Assembly: GCF_003664255.1 (NCBI RefSeq)
Contig: NZ_RCCV01000001.1
Location: 2,976,001 to 3,040,000 of the forward strand
Length of the DNA: 64,000 nucleotides
Source of the DNA: Micromonospora sp. M71_S20
GTDB lineage: Bacteria; Actinomycetota; Actinomycetes; Mycobacteriales; Micromonosporaceae
Direction of reading: 5' to 3'
Within the stretch, counting starts at the first letter, position 1. Each line of letters begins with the position of its first letter. The translations under genes were made by a program, and so were the position numbers. The notes beneath the pieces were generated by a model. The model saw only the letters and a program-made list of their open reading frames with translations, did no database searches and had not been told where the DNA came from. Shown here one piece after another: positions 41,783-53,830 of this stretch.

Positions 41783-41803
41783 TGGCGAGAACCGACCATC
41801 CCG

Positions 41804-44800
41804 GTGGTCTCCGGCACCCCCGGCGCAGAAGTCACCGAACCGGGATACTGGCTGGCACACGCCCGCCAGGCGGTGCGGTACCACGACGCGGTAAGCGCGC
41901 TGCGCGAGCAAGGCGTGGGTGTCTTCCTCGAACTGGGCCCGGACGGCACGTTGACCTCGATGGCCGACTCCGAAACCCCCGAAACAGGCGTATGGCTACC
42001 AGCATTGCGTGCCGAACGGGACGAGCCGCAGACGTTACTGACCGCCCTCGCCGGTGTCCACGTACACGGCGGGCCGGTGAACTGGCCGACACTGCTCGAC
42101 ACGAGTGCCGGTCCGGCCGAGGCCACAGGCGTGGGCAGGGCGGTGGACGGGACCATCCCGCTGCGGGCTCTGGAACTGCCTACCTACCCGTTCCAGCATC
42201 AGCGGTACTGGCCGCAGACGGTGCGGGGTTTGCCGGTGCAGGGTGTGGACGGTGGGTTTGATGCGGAGTTTTGGCAGGTGGTGCAGCGCGGCGACGCAGC
42301 GGCTTTGGCTACTACCTTGGGGGTGGATGAGCAGGGTCTGGCCATGGTTCTGCCTGCGTTGTCGGCGTGGCAGCGGGCCCGTCAGGACCGGCGGTCCATT
42401 GACACGTGGCGGTACCGGGTCGTCTGGGAGCCATTGACCGGTGGCCCTGAGGCGGTGTTGAACGGCAGGTGGCTTCTGCTGTATGGCGCGGATCTGGCGG
42501 CCGATCCCGCCGAGTCGGGGTGGATCGGGCTGGTCGAGCAGATCCTGGTCGGACATGGCGCGCGGGTGTTGCCGGTAGCTGTTGACGGCACCCGGGTGGG
42601 GGTTGCTGCGGCGCTGCGGGCAGTGATGGCCGGGCTGGACGTGGCCGGGTTGGGCGGGGTGGTGTTCCTGCCGGGCCGGGCGCCGGTGCATGAGCTACTG
42701 GCGCTGCTGCAGGGTCTGAACGACACCGACACGGGTAGCGACGCGGGCCTGTCGGGGCGGGTGTGGGTGCTCACCCGCGGCGCGGTCGGTACCGGCCGGT
42801 TCGACGCTCCCGCTGACCCGGTCCAGGCTCAGGCGTGGGGTTTGGGTCTGGTCGCGGCGTTGGAGTATCCCCGCCGCTGGGGTGGTCTGGTTGATCTGCC
42901 CACGGTCTGGCCTGACACGTCGCGGGACGCGGCTGCGACAGCGCGTCGTTGTGCCGCGGTACTGGCCGGGTGGGACGGACAGGACCAGGTCGCGGTGCGC
43001 GCGAGTGGCGTGTACGGGCGCAGGTTGGTGCATGCCAGGCCGGATGAGTCGCCGCGGGTGTGGAAGCCACGGGGAACGGTGCTGGTCACCGGTGGTACCG
43101 GTGGTCTGGGCGGACACGTGGCTCGCTGGGTGGCCAGGCATGGTGCAGAGCATGTGGTGTTGATCTCCCGCCGGGGCATGGACGGGCCGGGCGTGGTCGA
43201 GTTGATCGGTGAGCTGACCGCTGCAGACCGGGTACGGGTGAGCGTGCTGGGTTGCGACGTGGCAGATCGTGACGGGTTGGCCGCGGCCCTGACCGAGGTG
43301 GGGCCGATCGATGCGGTGGTGCACGCGGCCGGAGTCGGTCAGCTCGCGGCCATCGATGACGTCGATCCGCAGTTGGCAGACCAAATCTTGGCGGCGAAGG
43401 TCGCAGGTACCCGTAACCTGCACGAGCTGCTGGTCGAGGGATCCGAGCACCCGCTGGACGCGATGGTGCTGTTCTCCTCGAACGCCGGTGTATGGGGCAG
43501 TGGCGGGCAGGGGGTATACGCCGCCGCCAACGCGTTCCTGGACGCCTACGCCACCCAGCAGCGTGCCCTGGGACGGGCAGTGACCAGCGTGGCATGGGGC
43601 TTGTGGGCCGGCGAGGGAATGGCCGAGCAGGCCGACGCCGAGCAGTTGCAGCGGCGTGGAGTACGGAGCATGGACCCGCAGCGGGCGGTGCAGGCACTGG
43701 CCGAGGCGGTCGGCCAGGACGAAGACTTCCTCGCGGTCGCTGACGTGGACTGGGCCCAGTTCACCCGGACGTTCACCTCCGCACGCCCGAGTGCGCTACT
43801 GGCCGGGCTGCCCGAGGCACAAGCCGCCATCGCCGACGCCGAGCCCGGCCCACTCGACGATTCAGAGCTGGCCACTCAGCTGCAGGCATTGACCGGCCCG
43901 CAGCGCCAGCAGAAGATGCTCGAACTGATACGTACCCACGCGGCCACAGCCCTCGGTCACCACAGTGCCCAGGCGATCGCACCTGATCGAGCGTTCCGCG
44001 AGCTCGGCTTCGACTCGCTGACCGCGGTGGAACTACGTAACCGGCTGGCCACCGCCACCGGGCTGCCGTTGCCGGCCACGCTGGTCTTCGACCATCCGAC
44101 ACCGGTGGTGTTGGCCCGGTACCTGCTGACCGAACTGCTCGGTGAGCAGACCGATGTCCTCGCGGCGGTGGCGGTCGGTGTGGGTGTCGATGAGCCGGTG
44201 GCGATTGTGGGGATGGGGTGTCGGTATCCGGGTGGGGTGGGTGACCCGGACGGGTTTTGGCAGTTGCTGCTCGAGGGTGTTGACGCGGTGGACGGGTTCC
44301 CGGCGGATCGGGGTTGGGATGTCGGGTCGTTGTATGACCCGGATCCGGCGCGGTCGGGGACCAGTTATGTCCGGCAGGGTGGGTTCCTGACTGGTGCGGC
44401 GTTGTTCGATGCGGGGTTCTTCGGGATCAGTCCGCGGGAGGCTGTGGCGATGGATCCGCAGCAGCGGCTGTTGTTGGAGGTTTCCTGGGAGGCGTTGGAG
44501 CGGGCCGGGATCGACCCGTCCGGGCTACGCGGGTCGGACACCGGCGTGTATGTGGGCACCACCGGGCAGGACTACATCTCGATGATCGCCGACGCGCAGA
44601 CCGGCAGCGAGGGACACCTCCTTACCGGCAACGCTGCGAGTGTCATGTCGGGGCGGGTGGCGTACACCTTGGGCCTGGAGGGCCCGGCGGTGTCGGTGGA
44701 TACGGCGTGTTCGTCGTCGTTGGTGGCGGTGCATCTGGCGGCGCAGGCGTTGCGGTCGGGTGAGTGTTCGATGGCCCTGGCCGGTGGTGTGACGGTGATG

Positions 44801-47800
44801 GCCACTCCGGGAGCGTTTGTGGAGTTTTCCCGGCAGGGTGGGTTGGCCGCCGATGGGCGGTGTAAACCGTTCGCGGACGCGGCTGACGGCACGGGTTGGG
44901 GTGAGGGTGTCGGGATTTTGGTGTTGGAGCGGTTGTCGGACGCCCGCCGGCGGGGGCATCAGGTGTTGGCGGTGCTGCGGGGCAGCGCGGTCAATCAGGA
45001 TGGCGCTTCCAACGGGTTGAGTGCCCCGAACGGGCCGTCGCAGCAGCGGGTGATCCGTCAGGCCCTGGCCAACGCGCGGCTGTCACCGGGCGAGGTGGAT
45101 GTGGTGGAGGCGCACGGCACGGGCACCACGTTGGGTGACCCGATCGAGGCGCAGGCGCTGATCGCCGCTTACGGCCAGGACCGGCCCGCAGACCAGCCGC
45201 TGCGGTTGGGGTCGGTGAAGTCGAACATCGGCCACACCCAGGCAGCCGCGGGCGTCGCCGGGATCATCAAAATGGTCCTCGCGATGCGGCACGGGTTGAT
45301 GCCCAGGACGCTGCACGTGGACGCCCCGTCAACACATGTGGACTGGTCGGCCGGATCGGTGCGACTGCTGACCGAGGCCACACCGTGGCCGGGCGGCGGC
45401 CGGCCACGACGGGCCGGGGTGTCCTCGTTCGGGATCAGCGGCACCAACGCCCACGTCATCCTGGAAGAGGCCGAACCCGCACCGGACACGGCGTTGGGTC
45501 ATGAACCGGCCCCGCTGCCCGACGCGGTGGTGCCGTGGTTGCTGTCGGCTAAGACTGAGGTGGCGTTGCGGGCGCAGGCGCAGCGGCTGGCCGGGTTCGT
45601 GGCCGACCGGCCCGAGGTTGGGCCGGTTACGGTGGGGCGGGCGTTGGCGGCCCGGTCGGTGTTTGCGCATCGGGCGGTGGTGCTCGGCCAGCATCGGTCG
45701 GTGTTGATGGACGGGCTGCAGGCGCTGGCCGCGGGTGATCAGGCACCGGGGGTGGTGACCGGGATCGCCGGGTCCGGTCGGCTGGCGGCGGTGTTTTCCG
45801 GGCAGGGTAGCCAGCGCCTCGGGATGGGCCAGGGCCTGTATGAGGCGTATCCGGTATTCGCTGAGGCGTTCGATCAGGTCTGCGCACACTTCGACCAACA
45901 TCTCGAGCGGCCGTTGCGGGAGGTGGTCGCGGGCGAGCCGCGGTTGCTGGACCAGACGATGTACACCCAGGCAGGGCTGTTCGCGGTGCAGGTGGCGTTG
46001 TACCGGTTGGTCGGCTCGTGGGGGGTGGTTCCGCAGTATCTGGCCGGACACTCGATCGGTGAGTTGAGCGCGGCGTATGTGGCCGGGGTGTGGGATCTGG
46101 CCGACGCGGTGGCGGTGGTAGCCGCGCGGGGCAGGTTGATGCAGGCGCTACCTGCGGGTGGAGCCATGGTGGCGTTGACCGCCAGTGACGCTCAGGCCCA
46201 CGAGTTGATCGCCGGGCACACCGACCTGGTAGGCGTGGCGGCGGTCAATGGCCCCCACTCGACGGTGATCTCCGGTGACCAGGACGTGGTGCTGGATCTG
46301 GCGCAGCAGTGGCGAGACGGGGGTGGCAAGGCGCGGCGGCTGCGGGTCAGTCACGCGTTCCATTCGCCGTTGATGGAGCCGATGCTGGCCGAGTTCGCAC
46401 ACGTGTTGGCTGAGGTGGCCTGGCGAGAACCGACCATCCCGGTGGTCTCCGGCACCCCCGGCGCAGAAGTCACCGAACCGGGATACTGGCTGGCACACGC
46501 CCGCCAGGCGGTGCGGTACCACGACGCGGTAAGCGCCCTGCGCGAGCAAGGCGTGGATGTCTTCCTCGAACTGGGCCCGGACGGCACGCTGACCTCGATG
46601 GCCGACTCCGAAACCCCCGAAACAGGCGTATGGCTACCGGCATTGCGTGCCGAACGCGACGAGCCGCAGACACTACTGACCGCCCTCGCCGGTATCCACG
46701 TACACGGCGGGCCGGTGAACTGGCCGACACTACTCGACACGAACACCAATCGGCGGGCTCTGGAACTGCCCACCTACCCGTTCCAGCATCAGCGGTACTG
46801 GCCACAGACGGCGGTGGCCGGTGTGGGAGACGTCCGGGTGTTGGGGCTGGGTTCGGCTGATCATCCGTTGTTGCGTGCGGCGGTGTCGTTGGCCGATGGC
46901 GACGGGGTGTTGTTGACCGGCCGGTTGTCGTTGTCTGCGCAGCCGTGGCTGGCCGATCACGCGGTGTTGGGTTCGGTGTTGCTGGCGGGCACGGCGTACG
47001 TGGAGTTGGTGATGTATGCCGGCGACCAGGTGGGCTGTGCGCTGGTGCAGGAGTTGACGCTGCAGACACCGTTGGTGTTGCCCGAGCAGGGTGGGGTGCA
47101 GGTGCAGGTATGGGTCGGCGATGCCGACCAGGACGGTCGACGGCCGGTCAACGTGTACTCCCGGGTGGAGGGTATGGAGGGTTCGTGGACTCGGCATGCC
47201 ACTGGTGTGCTGAGCCCGCAGGTTGCTCGGGTCCCGGCCGGGTTGGGGCAGTGGCCGCCGGCCGGTGCCCGGCCGGTGGCTGTTGACGGCTTGTACGAAC
47301 GGTTGGCCGACGGCGGGTACGTGTACGGGCCGGTGTTTCAGGGTCTACGGGCGGTGTGGCGTGCCGAGCGGGATGTGTACGCCGAGGTGACACTGTCCGA
47401 GCACGTCGAGGCGGACGGGTTCGGGTTGCATCCGGCGGCGCTGGACGCGGCGCTGCACCCGATCGGGTTGGCCGGGCTGCTCGACGACGACGAGACGGTG
47501 TTGCCGTTCGCGTGGAGCGGGGTACGACTGCACGCGACCGGAGCGAGCACGCTACGGGTCCGGCTGACACCGGCCGACGACGGCGGTATCGCGGTGGCCG
47601 TGTTCGACACCGCCGGCCAGCCGGTGCTGACCGCGGACTCGTTGGTGTTGCGGCCGGTGACCCCCGACCAACTGGACGCCGGAATGCCGGACGCGACGCA
47701 GTCACTGTTCGAGGTGCAGTGGATGCCACTACCAGACGCGCAGCCCGCCACCACGCCGGTGACTACCGAACCCGTCTGGGCATGGCACGGGCAGCGGCCG

Positions 47801-49399
47801 CAACCTCTACTGGTGCCCCACCCGCCAGGCCGGCTTGATGGCGAGCTGCCCACGCTCGTGGTGGCCGAGCTACCAGCTCCAGACGATGCTGTCGGCGTTG
47901 TCGAGGCCACACACGCGGCGAGCACGCTGGTGTTGGGTTGGATCCAGGACTGGCTGGCCGATGCGGCCACGGACGGTTCCCGGCTGGTGGTGACCACCCG
48001 CGGCGCCACCGACGGCAGGGACCTGGCCGCGGCCGCGGTATGGGGCCTGGTCCGCTCCGCGCAGTCCGAACACCCCAACCGATTCATCCTGCTCGACCTC
48101 GACGACGACACCGGCCGCGGTGGCGAACTGCTTGACCTGGACGACGACACCGACCGCGGTGACGAACTGGGCAGGATCCTGACCGCGGTGCTCGACAGCG
48201 GCGAACCGGAGATCGCGGTACGTGCTGGTGAGCTGTATACCCGCCGGTTGACCCGGGCTGGTGGTACTGGCCGTCTGCCCCTGCCCGGCCCTGACCGGTT
48301 GCCGGCCGGGTTGGATTCGCGTGGCACGGTGGTGATCACTGGTGGGACCGGGGTGTTGGGTGGCTTGGTGGCCCGGCATCTGGTCGCCACGCACGGGGTC
48401 AGGCATCTGTTGTTGTTGTCCCGGCGGGGCCCGGCCGCGGCGGGAGCCACGGAGCTGGTCGCTGATCTGACCGAGCTGGGCGCGCGGGTGCAGGTGGCGG
48501 CGTGTGATGTCGCTGACCGGAACGCCCTGGCCGAGGTGTTGGCGGCGGTACCGGCCGAGCATCCGGTGGTCGGGGTGGTGCACACCGCCGGAGTCCTCGA
48601 CGACGGGGTGATCGAGGCGTTGACGCCGCAGCGGCTGGAGACGGTGCTGCGGGCCAAGGCCGACGCGGCGTGGTGGCTGCACGAACTGACCCAGGACATG
48701 GATCTCGCGTTGTTCGTGGTGTATTCCTCGGCCGCGGCCACCCTCGGGGCACCAGGACAGGGCAACTACGCCGCAGCGAACGCGGTTCTGGACGCCCTGG
48801 CACTACGGCGGCAGGCCGCGGGTCTGGTCGGACAGTCGCTGGCGTGGGGACTGTGGGCCCCACAGTCGGCGATGACCGGACATCTCGACGAGGTCGACCT
48901 GGACCGGATGCGACGCAACGGCATCCTTGCCATGTCCTCCGAGCAGGGCCTGGCATTGTTCGACGCGGCAGTACGTACCAACCAGCCACAGCTCGTGCCG
49001 ATCCGGGTGGACCTGGCCACGCTACGTCGAGCCGGCGCCGGTAGCGTACCGCCGCTGTGGCGGGTGTTGGCCGGTGGCACGACCCGCCGGGCGGCGACCA
49101 CAGCCGATACGCGGGTGGACCTGGCCGCCAGGCTGGCCGCTATGGGAGTCGAGGAACGCCAGCGGACAGTCCTGGAACTGGTGCGGACACAGGTCGCCGT
49201 CGTGCTCGGCCATCCCGGCCCCGCGACGATCGACCCGGACAGCGCGTTCCGTGAGCTCGGCTTCGACTCGTTGACCGCGGTGGAGCTGCGTAATCGGCTG
49301 GCCACCGCGACCGGGCCTGTCGTTGCCGGCCACGCTGGTCTTCGACCATCCGACACCGGTGGTGTTGGCCCGGTACCTGCTGACCGAACTGCTCGGTGA
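41804..49399 (+). CDS. Modular PKS fragment 4: module 1 AT end-KR-ACP and module 2 KS-AT-DH-KR-ACP
   Basis: A 2531-codon open frame. It completes AT1, then KR1 (NADPH motif [40 protein letters not shown]), which lacks the LDD motif of B-type KRs and looks A-type, then ACP1 ([15 protein letters not shown]). Module 2: KS2 (about 44195-45460, VDTACSSS), AT2 (HAFH, malonyl), DH2 (about 46830-47680, [10 protein letters not shown] and [13 protein letters not shown]), KR2 ([30 protein letters not shown] with LDD, B-type) and ACP2 ([15 protein letters not shown]). In DH2 the HxxxGxxxxP motif has Ala for Pro. No internal stop over 7.6 kb argues that this stretch is functional sequence. An extra G at 49313-49315 breaks ACP2. 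Confidence 0.88.
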   Translation: MVSGTPGAEVTEPGYWLAHARQAVRYHDAVSALREQGVGVFLELGPDGTLTSMADSETPETGVWLPALRAERDEPQTLLTALAGVHVHGGPVNWPTLLDTSAGPAEATGVGRAVDGTIPLRALELPTYPFQHQRYWPQTVRGLPVQGVDGGFDAEFWQVVQRGDAAALATTLGVDEQGLAMVLPALSAWQRARQDRRSIDTWRYRVVWEPLTGGPEAVLNGRWLLLYGADLAADPAESGWIGLVEQILVGHGARVLPVAVDGTRVGVAAALRAVMAGLDVAGLGGVVFLPGRAPVHELLALLQGLNDTDTGSDAGLSGRVWVLTRGAVGTGRFDAPADPVQAQAWGLGLVAALEYPRRWGGLVDLPTVWPDTSRDAAATARRCAAVLAGWDGQDQVAVRASGVYGRRLVHARPDESPRVWKPRGTVLVTGGTGGLGGHVARWVARHGAEHVVLISRRGMDGPGVVELIGELTAADRVRVSVLGCDVADRDGLAAALTEVGPIDAVVHAAGVGQLAAIDDVDPQLADQILAAKVAGTRNLHELLVEGSEHPLDAMVLFSSNAGVWGSGGQGVYAAANAFLDAYATQQRALGRAVTSVAWGLWAGEGMAEQADAEQLQRRGVRSMDPQRAVQALAEAVGQDEDFLAVADVDWAQFTRTFTSARPSALLAGLPEAQAAIADAEPGPLDDSELATQLQALTGPQRQQKMLELIRTHAATALGHHSAQAIAPDRAFRELGFDSLTAVELRNRLATATGLPLPATLVFDHPTPVVLARYLLTELLGEQTDVLAAVAVGVGVDEPVAIVGMGCRYPGGVGDPDGFWQLLLEGVDAVDGFPADRGWDVGSLYDPDPARSGTSYVRQGGFLTGAALFDAGFFGISPREAVAMDPQQRLLLEVSWEALERAGIDPSGLRGSDTGVYVGTTGQDYISMIADAQTGSEGHLLTGNAASVMSGRVAYTLGLEGPAVSVDTACSSSLVAVHLAAQALRSGECSMALAGGVTVMATPGAFVEFSRQGGLAADGRCKPFADAADGTGWGEGVGILVLERLSDARRRGHQVLAVLRGSAVNQDGASNGLSAPNGPSQQRVIRQALANARLSPGEVDVVEAHGTGTTLGDPIEAQALIAAYGQDRPADQPLRLGSVKSNIGHTQAAAGVAGIIKMVLAMRHGLMPRTLHVDAPSTHVDWSAGSVRLLTEATPWPGGGRPRRAGVSSFGISGTNAHVILEEAEPAPDTALGHEPAPLPDAVVPWLLSAKTEVALRAQAQRLAGFVADRPEVGPVTVGRALAARSVFAHRAVVLGQHRSVLMDGLQALAAGDQAPGVVTGIAGSGRLAAVFSGQGSQRLGMGQGLYEAYPVFAEAFDQVCAHFDQHLERPLREVVAGEPRLLDQTMYTQAGLFAVQVALYRLVGSWGVVPQYLAGHSIGELSAAYVAGVWDLADAVAVVAARGRLMQALPAGGAMVALTASDAQAHELIAGHTDLVGVAAVNGPHSTVISGDQDVVLDLAQQWRDGGGKARRLRVSHAFHSPLMEPMLAEFAHVLAEVAWREPTIPVVSGTPGAEVTEPGYWLAHARQAVRYHDAVSALREQGVDVFLELGPDGTLTSMADSETPETGVWLPALRAERDEPQTLLTALAGIHVHGGPVNWPTLLDTNTNRRALELPTYPFQHQRYWPQTAVAGVGDVRVLGLGSADHPLLRAAVSLADGDGVLLTGRLSLSAQPWLADHAVLGSVLLAGTAYVELVMYAGDQVGCALVQELTLQTPLVLPEQGGVQVQVWVGDADQDGRRPVNVYSRVEGMEGSWTRHATGVLSPQVARVPAGLGQWPPAGARPVAVDGLYERLADGGYVYGPVFQGLRAVWRAERDVYAEVTLSEHVEADGFGLHPAALDAALHPIGLAGLLDDDETVLPFAWSGVRLHATGASTLRVRLTPADDGGIAVAVFDTAGQPVLTADSLVLRPVTPDQLDAGMPDATQSLFEVQWMPLPDAQPATTPVTTEPVWAWHGQRPQPLLVPHPPGRLDGELPTLVVAELPAPDDAVGVVEATHAASTLVLGWIQDWLADAATDGSRLVVTTRGATDGRDLAAAAVWGLVRSAQSEHPNRFILLDLDDDTGRGGELLDLDDDTDRGDELGRILTAVLDSGEPEIAVRAGELYTRRLTRAGGTGRLPLPGPDRLPAGLDSRGTVVITGGTGVLGGLVARHLVATHGVRHLLLLSRRGPAAAGATELVADLTELGARVQVAACDVADRNALAEVLAAVPAEHPVVGVVHTAGVLDDGVIEALTPQRLETVLRAKADAAWWLHELTQDMDLALFVVYSSAAATLGAPGQGNYAAANAVLDALALRRQAAGLVGQSLAWGLWAPQSAMTGHLDEVDLDRMRRNGILAMSSEQGLALFDAAVRTNQPQLVPIRVDLATLRRAGAGSVPPLWRVLAGGTTRRAATTADTRVDLAARLAAMGVEERQRTVLELVRTQVAVVLGHPGPATIDPDSAFRELGFDSLTAVELRNRLATATGPVVAGHAGLRPSDTGGVGPVPADRTAR
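48089..48166 (+). repeat. 39-base tandem duplication in the DH2-KR2 linker
   Basis: Two 39-base units encode [13 protein letters not shown] and [13 protein letters not shown]. The same duplication is present in module 3 (about 53386-53463), so it predates the module duplication. Confidence 0.85.
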
Positions 49400-50888
49400 G
49401 CAGACCGATGTCCTCGCGGCGGTGGCGGTCGGTGTGGGTGTCGATGAGCCGGTGGCGATTGTGGGGATGGGGTGTCGGTATCCGGGTGGGGTGGGTGACC
49501 CGGACGGGTTTTGGCAGTTGTTGGTCGAGGGTGTTGACGCGGTGGGTGGGTTCCCCGTGGATCGGGGTTGGGATGTCGGGTCGTTGTATGACCCGGATCC
49601 GGCGCGGTCGGGGACCAGTTATGTCCGGCAGGGTGGGTTCCTGGCTGATGCGGCGTTGTTCGATGCGGGGTTCTTCGGGATCAGTCCGCGGGAGGCTGTG
49701 GCGATGGATCCGCAGCAGCGGCTGTTGTTGGAGGTTTCCTGGGAGGCGTTGGAGCGGGCCGGCATCGACCCGTCCGGGCTACGCGGGTCGGACACCGGCG
49801 TGTATGTGGGCCTCATGTACCACGACTACGCCATGCAGTTGGCGGCGAGCCCGGCCGAGACCGAGGGATATGCCACCGGGACCAGCGGAAGTGTGGCATC
49901 GGGGCGGGTGGCGTACACCTTGGGCCTGGAAGGCCCGGCGGTGTCGGTGGACACGGCGTGTTCGTCGTCGTTGGTGGCGGTGCATCTGGCGGCGCAGGCG
50001 TTGCGGTCGGGTGAGTGTTCGATGGCCCTGGCCGGCGGTGTGACGGTGATGGCCACTCCGGGAGCGTTTGTGGAGTTTTCCCGGCAGGGTGGGTTGGCCG
50101 CCGATGGGCGGTGTAAACCGTTCGCGGACGCGGCTGACGGCACGGGTTGGGGTGAGGGTGTCGGGATTTTGGTGTTGGAGCGGTTGTCGGATGCCCGCCG
50201 GCGGGGGCATCAGGTGTTGGCGGTGCTGCGGGGCAGCGCGGTCAATCAGGATGGTGCTTCCAACGGGTTGAGTGCCCCGAACGGGCCGTCGCAGCAGCGG
50301 GTGATCCGTCAGGCCCTGGCCAACGCGCGGCTGTCGCCGGGCGAGGTGGATGTGGTGGAGGCGCACGGCACGGGCACCACGTTGGGTGACCCGATCGAGG
50401 CGCAGGCGCTGATCGCCGCTTACGGCCAGGACCGGCCCGCGGACCAGCCGCTGCGGTTGGGGTCGGTGAAGTCGAACATCGGCCACACCCAGGCAGCCGC
50501 AGGGCGTCGCCGGGATCATCAAAATGGTCCTCGCGATGCGGCACGGGTTGATGCCGAAGACGCTGCACGTGGACGCCCCGTCATCACATGTGGACTGGTC
50601 GGCCGGATCGGTGCGACTACTCACCGAGGCCACACCATGGCCGGGCGGCGGCCGGCCACGACGCGCCGGGGTGTCCTCGTTCGGGATCAGCGGCACCAAC
50701 GCCCACCTCATCCTCGAAGAAGCCGAACCGTTCGAGATCCTGGAAGAGGCCGAACCGTTCGAGATCCTGCAGGAGCCCGAACCGTTCGAGTCGTCGCAGG
50801 ATACACCGGCCGACCCGGCGGCCTCGGGCCAGCAGTCGCCGGTACTGCCGGGCGGGGTGGTGCCGTGGTTGCTGTCGGCCAAGACTGA
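49323..50888 (+). CDS. Modular PKS fragment 5: end of ACP2 and module 3 KS
   Basis: Resumes with [20 protein letters not shown], the ACP2 C-terminus, then KS3 from [15 protein letters not shown] through [15 protein letters not shown] and [12 protein letters not shown]. At 50501 an extra A (GCCGCAGGGC against GCCGCGGGC in KS1 and KS2) shifts the frame, and the remaining residues to the stop at 50888 are out of frame. KS3 also lacks one codon relative to KS1 near [15 protein letters not shown]. The KS1, KS2 and KS3 coding sequences are almost identical at DNA level. Confidence 0.78.
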   Translation: MPATLVFDHPTPVVLARYLLTELLGEQTDVLAAVAVGVGVDEPVAIVGMGCRYPGGVGDPDGFWQLLVEGVDAVGGFPVDRGWDVGSLYDPDPARSGTSYVRQGGFLADAALFDAGFFGISPREAVAMDPQQRLLLEVSWEALERAGIDPSGLRGSDTGVYVGLMYHDYAMQLAASPAETEGYATGTSGSVASGRVAYTLGLEGPAVSVDTACSSSLVAVHLAAQALRSGECSMALAGGVTVMATPGAFVEFSRQGGLAADGRCKPFADAADGTGWGEGVGILVLERLSDARRRGHQVLAVLRGSAVNQDGASNGLSAPNGPSQQRVIRQALANARLSPGEVDVVEAHGTGTTLGDPIEAQALIAAYGQDRPADQPLRLGSVKSNIGHTQAAAGRRRDHQNGPRDAARVDAEDAARGRPVITCGLVGRIGATTHRGHTMAGRRPATTRRGVLVRDQRHQRPPHPRRSRTVRDPGRGRTVRDPAGARTVRVVAGYTGRPGGLGPAVAGTAGRGGAVVAVGQD

Positions 50889-53286
50889 GGTGGCGTTGCG
50901 GGCGCAGGCGCAGCGGCTGGCCGGGTTCGTGGCCGACCGGCGCGAGGTTGGGCCGGTTGCGGTGGGGCGGGCGTTGGCGGCCCGGTCGGTGTTTGCGCAT
51001 CGGGCGGTGGTGTTCGGCCAGCATCGGTCGGTGTTGATGGACGGGCTGCAGGCGCTGGCCGCGGGTGATCAGGCACCGGGGGTGGTGACCGGGATCGCCG
51101 GGTCCGGTCGGCTGGCGGCGGTGTTTTCCGGGCAGGGTAGCCAGCGCCTCGGGATGGGCCAGGGCCTGTATGAGGCGTATCCGGTATTCGCTGAGGCGTT
51201 CGATCAGGTCTGCGCACACTTCGACCAACATCTCGAGCGGCCGTTGCGGGAGGTGGTCGCGGGCGAGTCGCGGTTGCTGGACCAGACGATGTATACCCAG
51301 GCAGGGCTGTTCGCGGTGCAGGTGGCGTTGTACCGGTTGGTCGGCTCGTGGGGGGTGGTTCCGCAGTATCTGGCCGGACACTCGATCGGTGAGTTGAGCG
51401 CGGCGTATGTGGCCGGGGTGTGGGATTTGGCCGATGCGGTGGCGGTGGTAGCCGCGCGGGGCAGGTTGATGCAGGCGCTACCTGCGGGTGGAGCCATGGT
51501 GGCGTTGACCGCCAGTGACGCTCAGGCCCACGAGTTGATCGCCGGGCACACCGACCTGGTAGGCGTGGCGGCGGTCAATGGCCCCCACTCGACGGTGATC
51601 TCCGGTGACCAGGACGTGGTGCTGGATCTGGCGCAGCAGTGGCGAGACGGGGGTGGCAAGGCGCGGCGGCTGCGGGTCAGTCACGCGTTCCATTCGCCGT
51701 TGATGGAGCCGATGCTGGCCGAGTTCGCACACGTGTTGGCTGAGGTGGCCTGGCGAGAGCCGACCATCCCGGTGGTCTCCGGCACCCCCGGCGCAGAAGT
51801 GACCGAACCGGGATACTGGTTGGCGCACGCCCGCCAGGCGGTGCGGTACCACGACGCGGTAAGCGCGCTGCGCGAGCAGGGCGTGGATGTCTTCCTCGAA
51901 CTGGGCCCGGACGGCACGCTGACCTCGATGGCCGACTCCGAAACCCCCGAAACAGGCGTATGGCTACCGGCATTGCGTGCCGAACGCGACGAGCCGCAGA
52001 CACTACTGACCGCCCTCGCCGGTGTCCACGTACACGGCGGGCCGGTGAACTGGCCGACACTACTCGACACGAACACCAATCGGCGGGCTCTGGAACTGCC
52101 TACCTACCCGTTCCAGCATCAGCGGTACTGGCCACAGACGGCGGTGGCCGGTGTGGGGGACGCTCGGGTGTTGGGGCTGGGTTCGGCTGATCATCCGTTG
52201 TTGCGTGCGGCGGTGTCGTTGGCCGATGGCGACGGGGTGTTGTTGACCGGCCGGTTGTCGTTGTCTGCGCAGCCGTGGCTGGCCGATCACGCGGTGTTGG
52301 GTTCGGTGTTGCTGGCGGGCACGGCGTACGTGGAGTTGGTGATGTATGCCGGCGACCAGGTGGGCTGTGCGCTGGTGCAGGAGTTGACGCTGCAGACACC
52401 GTTGGTGTTGCCCGAGCAGGGTGGGGTGCAGGTGCAGGTATGGGTCGGCGATGCCGACCAGGACGGTCGACGGCCGGTCAACGTGTACTCCCGGGTGGAG
52501 GGTGTGGAGGGTTCGTGGACTCGGCATGCCACTGGTGTGCTGAGCCCGCAGGTTGCTCGGGTCCCGGCCGGGTTGGGGCAGTGGCCGCCGGCCGGTGCCC
52601 GGCCGGTGGCTGTTGACGGCTTGTACGAACGGTTGGCCGACGGCGGGTACGTGTACGGGCCGGTGTTTCAGGGTCTACGGGCGGTGTGGCGTGCCGAGCG
52701 GGATGTGTACGCCGAGGTGACACTGTCCGAGCACGTCGAGGCGGACGGGTTCGGGTTGCATCCGGCGGCGCTGGACGCGGCGCTGCACCCGATCGGGTTG
52801 GCCGGGCTGCTCGACGACGATGAGACGGTGTTGCCGTTCGCGTGGAGCGGGGTCCAGCTACACGCGACCGGAGCGAGCACACTGCGGGTCCGGCTGACAC
52901 CGGCCGACGACGGCGGTATCGCGGTGGCCGTGTTCGACACCGCCGGCCAGCCGGTGCTGACCGCGGACTCGTTGGTGTTGCGGCCGGTGACCCCCGACCA
53001 ACTGGACGCCGGGAATGCCGGACGCGACGCAGTCACTGTTCGAGGTGCAGTGGATGCCACTACCAGGACGCGCAGCCCGACACCACGCCGGCGGCTACCG
53101 AACCCGTCTGGGCATGGCACGGGCAGGTTGATGGCGAACTACCCACGCTCGTGGTGGCCGAGCTACCAGCTCCAGACGATGCTGTCGGCGTTGTCGAGGC
53201 CACACACGCGGCGAGCACGCTGGTGTTGGGTTGGATCCAGGACTGGCTGGCCGATGCGGCCACGGACGGTTCCCGACTGGTGGTGA
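50524..53286 (+). CDS. Modular PKS fragment 6: module 3 KS end-AT-DH
   Basis: Frame 1 from the KS3 C-terminus ([20 protein letters not shown]) through a 27-base triplicated linker (50713-50790), AT3 (GHSIGE, HAFH: malonyl) and DH3 ([20 protein letters not shown]). DH3 is nearly identical to DH2 and has the same Pro-to-Ala change. An extra G at 53011-53013 ends sense coding just after [10 protein letters not shown]; about 90 further codons to 53286 are out of frame. Confidence 0.8.
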   Translation: MVLAMRHGLMPKTLHVDAPSSHVDWSAGSVRLLTEATPWPGGGRPRRAGVSSFGISGTNAHLILEEAEPFEILEEAEPFEILQEPEPFESSQDTPADPAASGQQSPVLPGGVVPWLLSAKTEVALRAQAQRLAGFVADRREVGPVAVGRALAARSVFAHRAVVFGQHRSVLMDGLQALAAGDQAPGVVTGIAGSGRLAAVFSGQGSQRLGMGQGLYEAYPVFAEAFDQVCAHFDQHLERPLREVVAGESRLLDQTMYTQAGLFAVQVALYRLVGSWGVVPQYLAGHSIGELSAAYVAGVWDLADAVAVVAARGRLMQALPAGGAMVALTASDAQAHELIAGHTDLVGVAAVNGPHSTVISGDQDVVLDLAQQWRDGGGKARRLRVSHAFHSPLMEPMLAEFAHVLAEVAWREPTIPVVSGTPGAEVTEPGYWLAHARQAVRYHDAVSALREQGVDVFLELGPDGTLTSMADSETPETGVWLPALRAERDEPQTLLTALAGVHVHGGPVNWPTLLDTNTNRRALELPTYPFQHQRYWPQTAVAGVGDARVLGLGSADHPLLRAAVSLADGDGVLLTGRLSLSAQPWLADHAVLGSVLLAGTAYVELVMYAGDQVGCALVQELTLQTPLVLPEQGGVQVQVWVGDADQDGRRPVNVYSRVEGVEGSWTRHATGVLSPQVARVPAGLGQWPPAGARPVAVDGLYERLADGGYVYGPVFQGLRAVWRAERDVYAEVTLSEHVEADGFGLHPAALDAALHPIGLAGLLDDDETVLPFAWSGVQLHATGASTLRVRLTPADDGGIAVAVFDTAGQPVLTADSLVLRPVTPDQLDAGNAGRDAVTVRGAVDATTRTRSPTPRRRLPNPSGHGTGRLMANYPRSWWPSYQLQTMLSALSRPHTRRARWCWVGSRTGWPMRPRTVPDWW
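50713..50790 (+). repeat. 27-base triplication in the KS3-AT3 linker
   Basis: Units of 27, 27 and 24 bases encode [18 protein letters not shown] and LQEPEPFE. Modules 1 and 2 have a single LEEAEP here, so this arose after the modules duplicated. Confidence 0.85.
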
Positions 53287-53802
53287 CCACCCGCGGCGCC
53301 ACCGACGGCAGCGACCTGGCCGCGGCCGCGGTATGGGGCCTGGTCCGCTCCGCGCAGTCCGAACACCCCAACCGATTCATCCTGCTCGACCTCGACGACG
53401 ACACCGACCGCGGTGGCGAACTGCTTGACCTGGACGACGACACCGACCGCGGTGACGAACTGGGCAGGATCCTGACCGGCGGTGCTCGACAGCGGCGAAC
53501 CGGAGATCGCGGTACGTGCTGGTGAGCTGTATATCCGCCGGTTGACCCGGGCTGGTGGTGCTGGCCGGCTGCCCCTGTCCGGCCCTGACCGGTTGCCGGC
53601 TGGGTTGGATTCGCGTGGCACGGTGGTGATCACTGGCGGGATCGGGGTGTTGGGTGGGTTGTTGGCCCGGCATCTGGTCGCCACGCATGGGGTCGGGCAT
53701 CTGTTGTTGTTGTCCCGGCGGGGCCCGGCCGCGGCGGGAGCCACGGAGCTGGTCGCTGATCTGACCGAGCTGGGCGCGCGGGTGCAGGTGACCGGCGTGT
53801 GA
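53065..53802 (+). pseudogene. Modular PKS fragments 7 and 8: module 3 DH-KR linker and KR N-terminus
   Basis: A second extra G near 53065 moves the frame again; sense coding reads [20 protein letters not shown] and [20 protein letters not shown] until an extra G near 53478. It resumes as [20 protein letters not shown] and the KR3 nucleotide motif VVITGGIGVLGGLLARHLVA, until a net one-base insertion near 53790 (CAGGTGACCGGCG against CAGGTGGCGGCG). About 40 bases of linker present in module 2 (after WAWHGQ) are deleted here. Confidence 0.75.
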
Positions 53803-53830
53803 TGTCGCTGACCGGAACGCCCTGGCCGAG

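Noticed and set aside
39012..53800. Programmed +1 ribosomal frameshifting in the PKS
   Set aside because: Nine sites without a common slippery sequence or stop-codon context, and sister modules lack the extra base at the same position.
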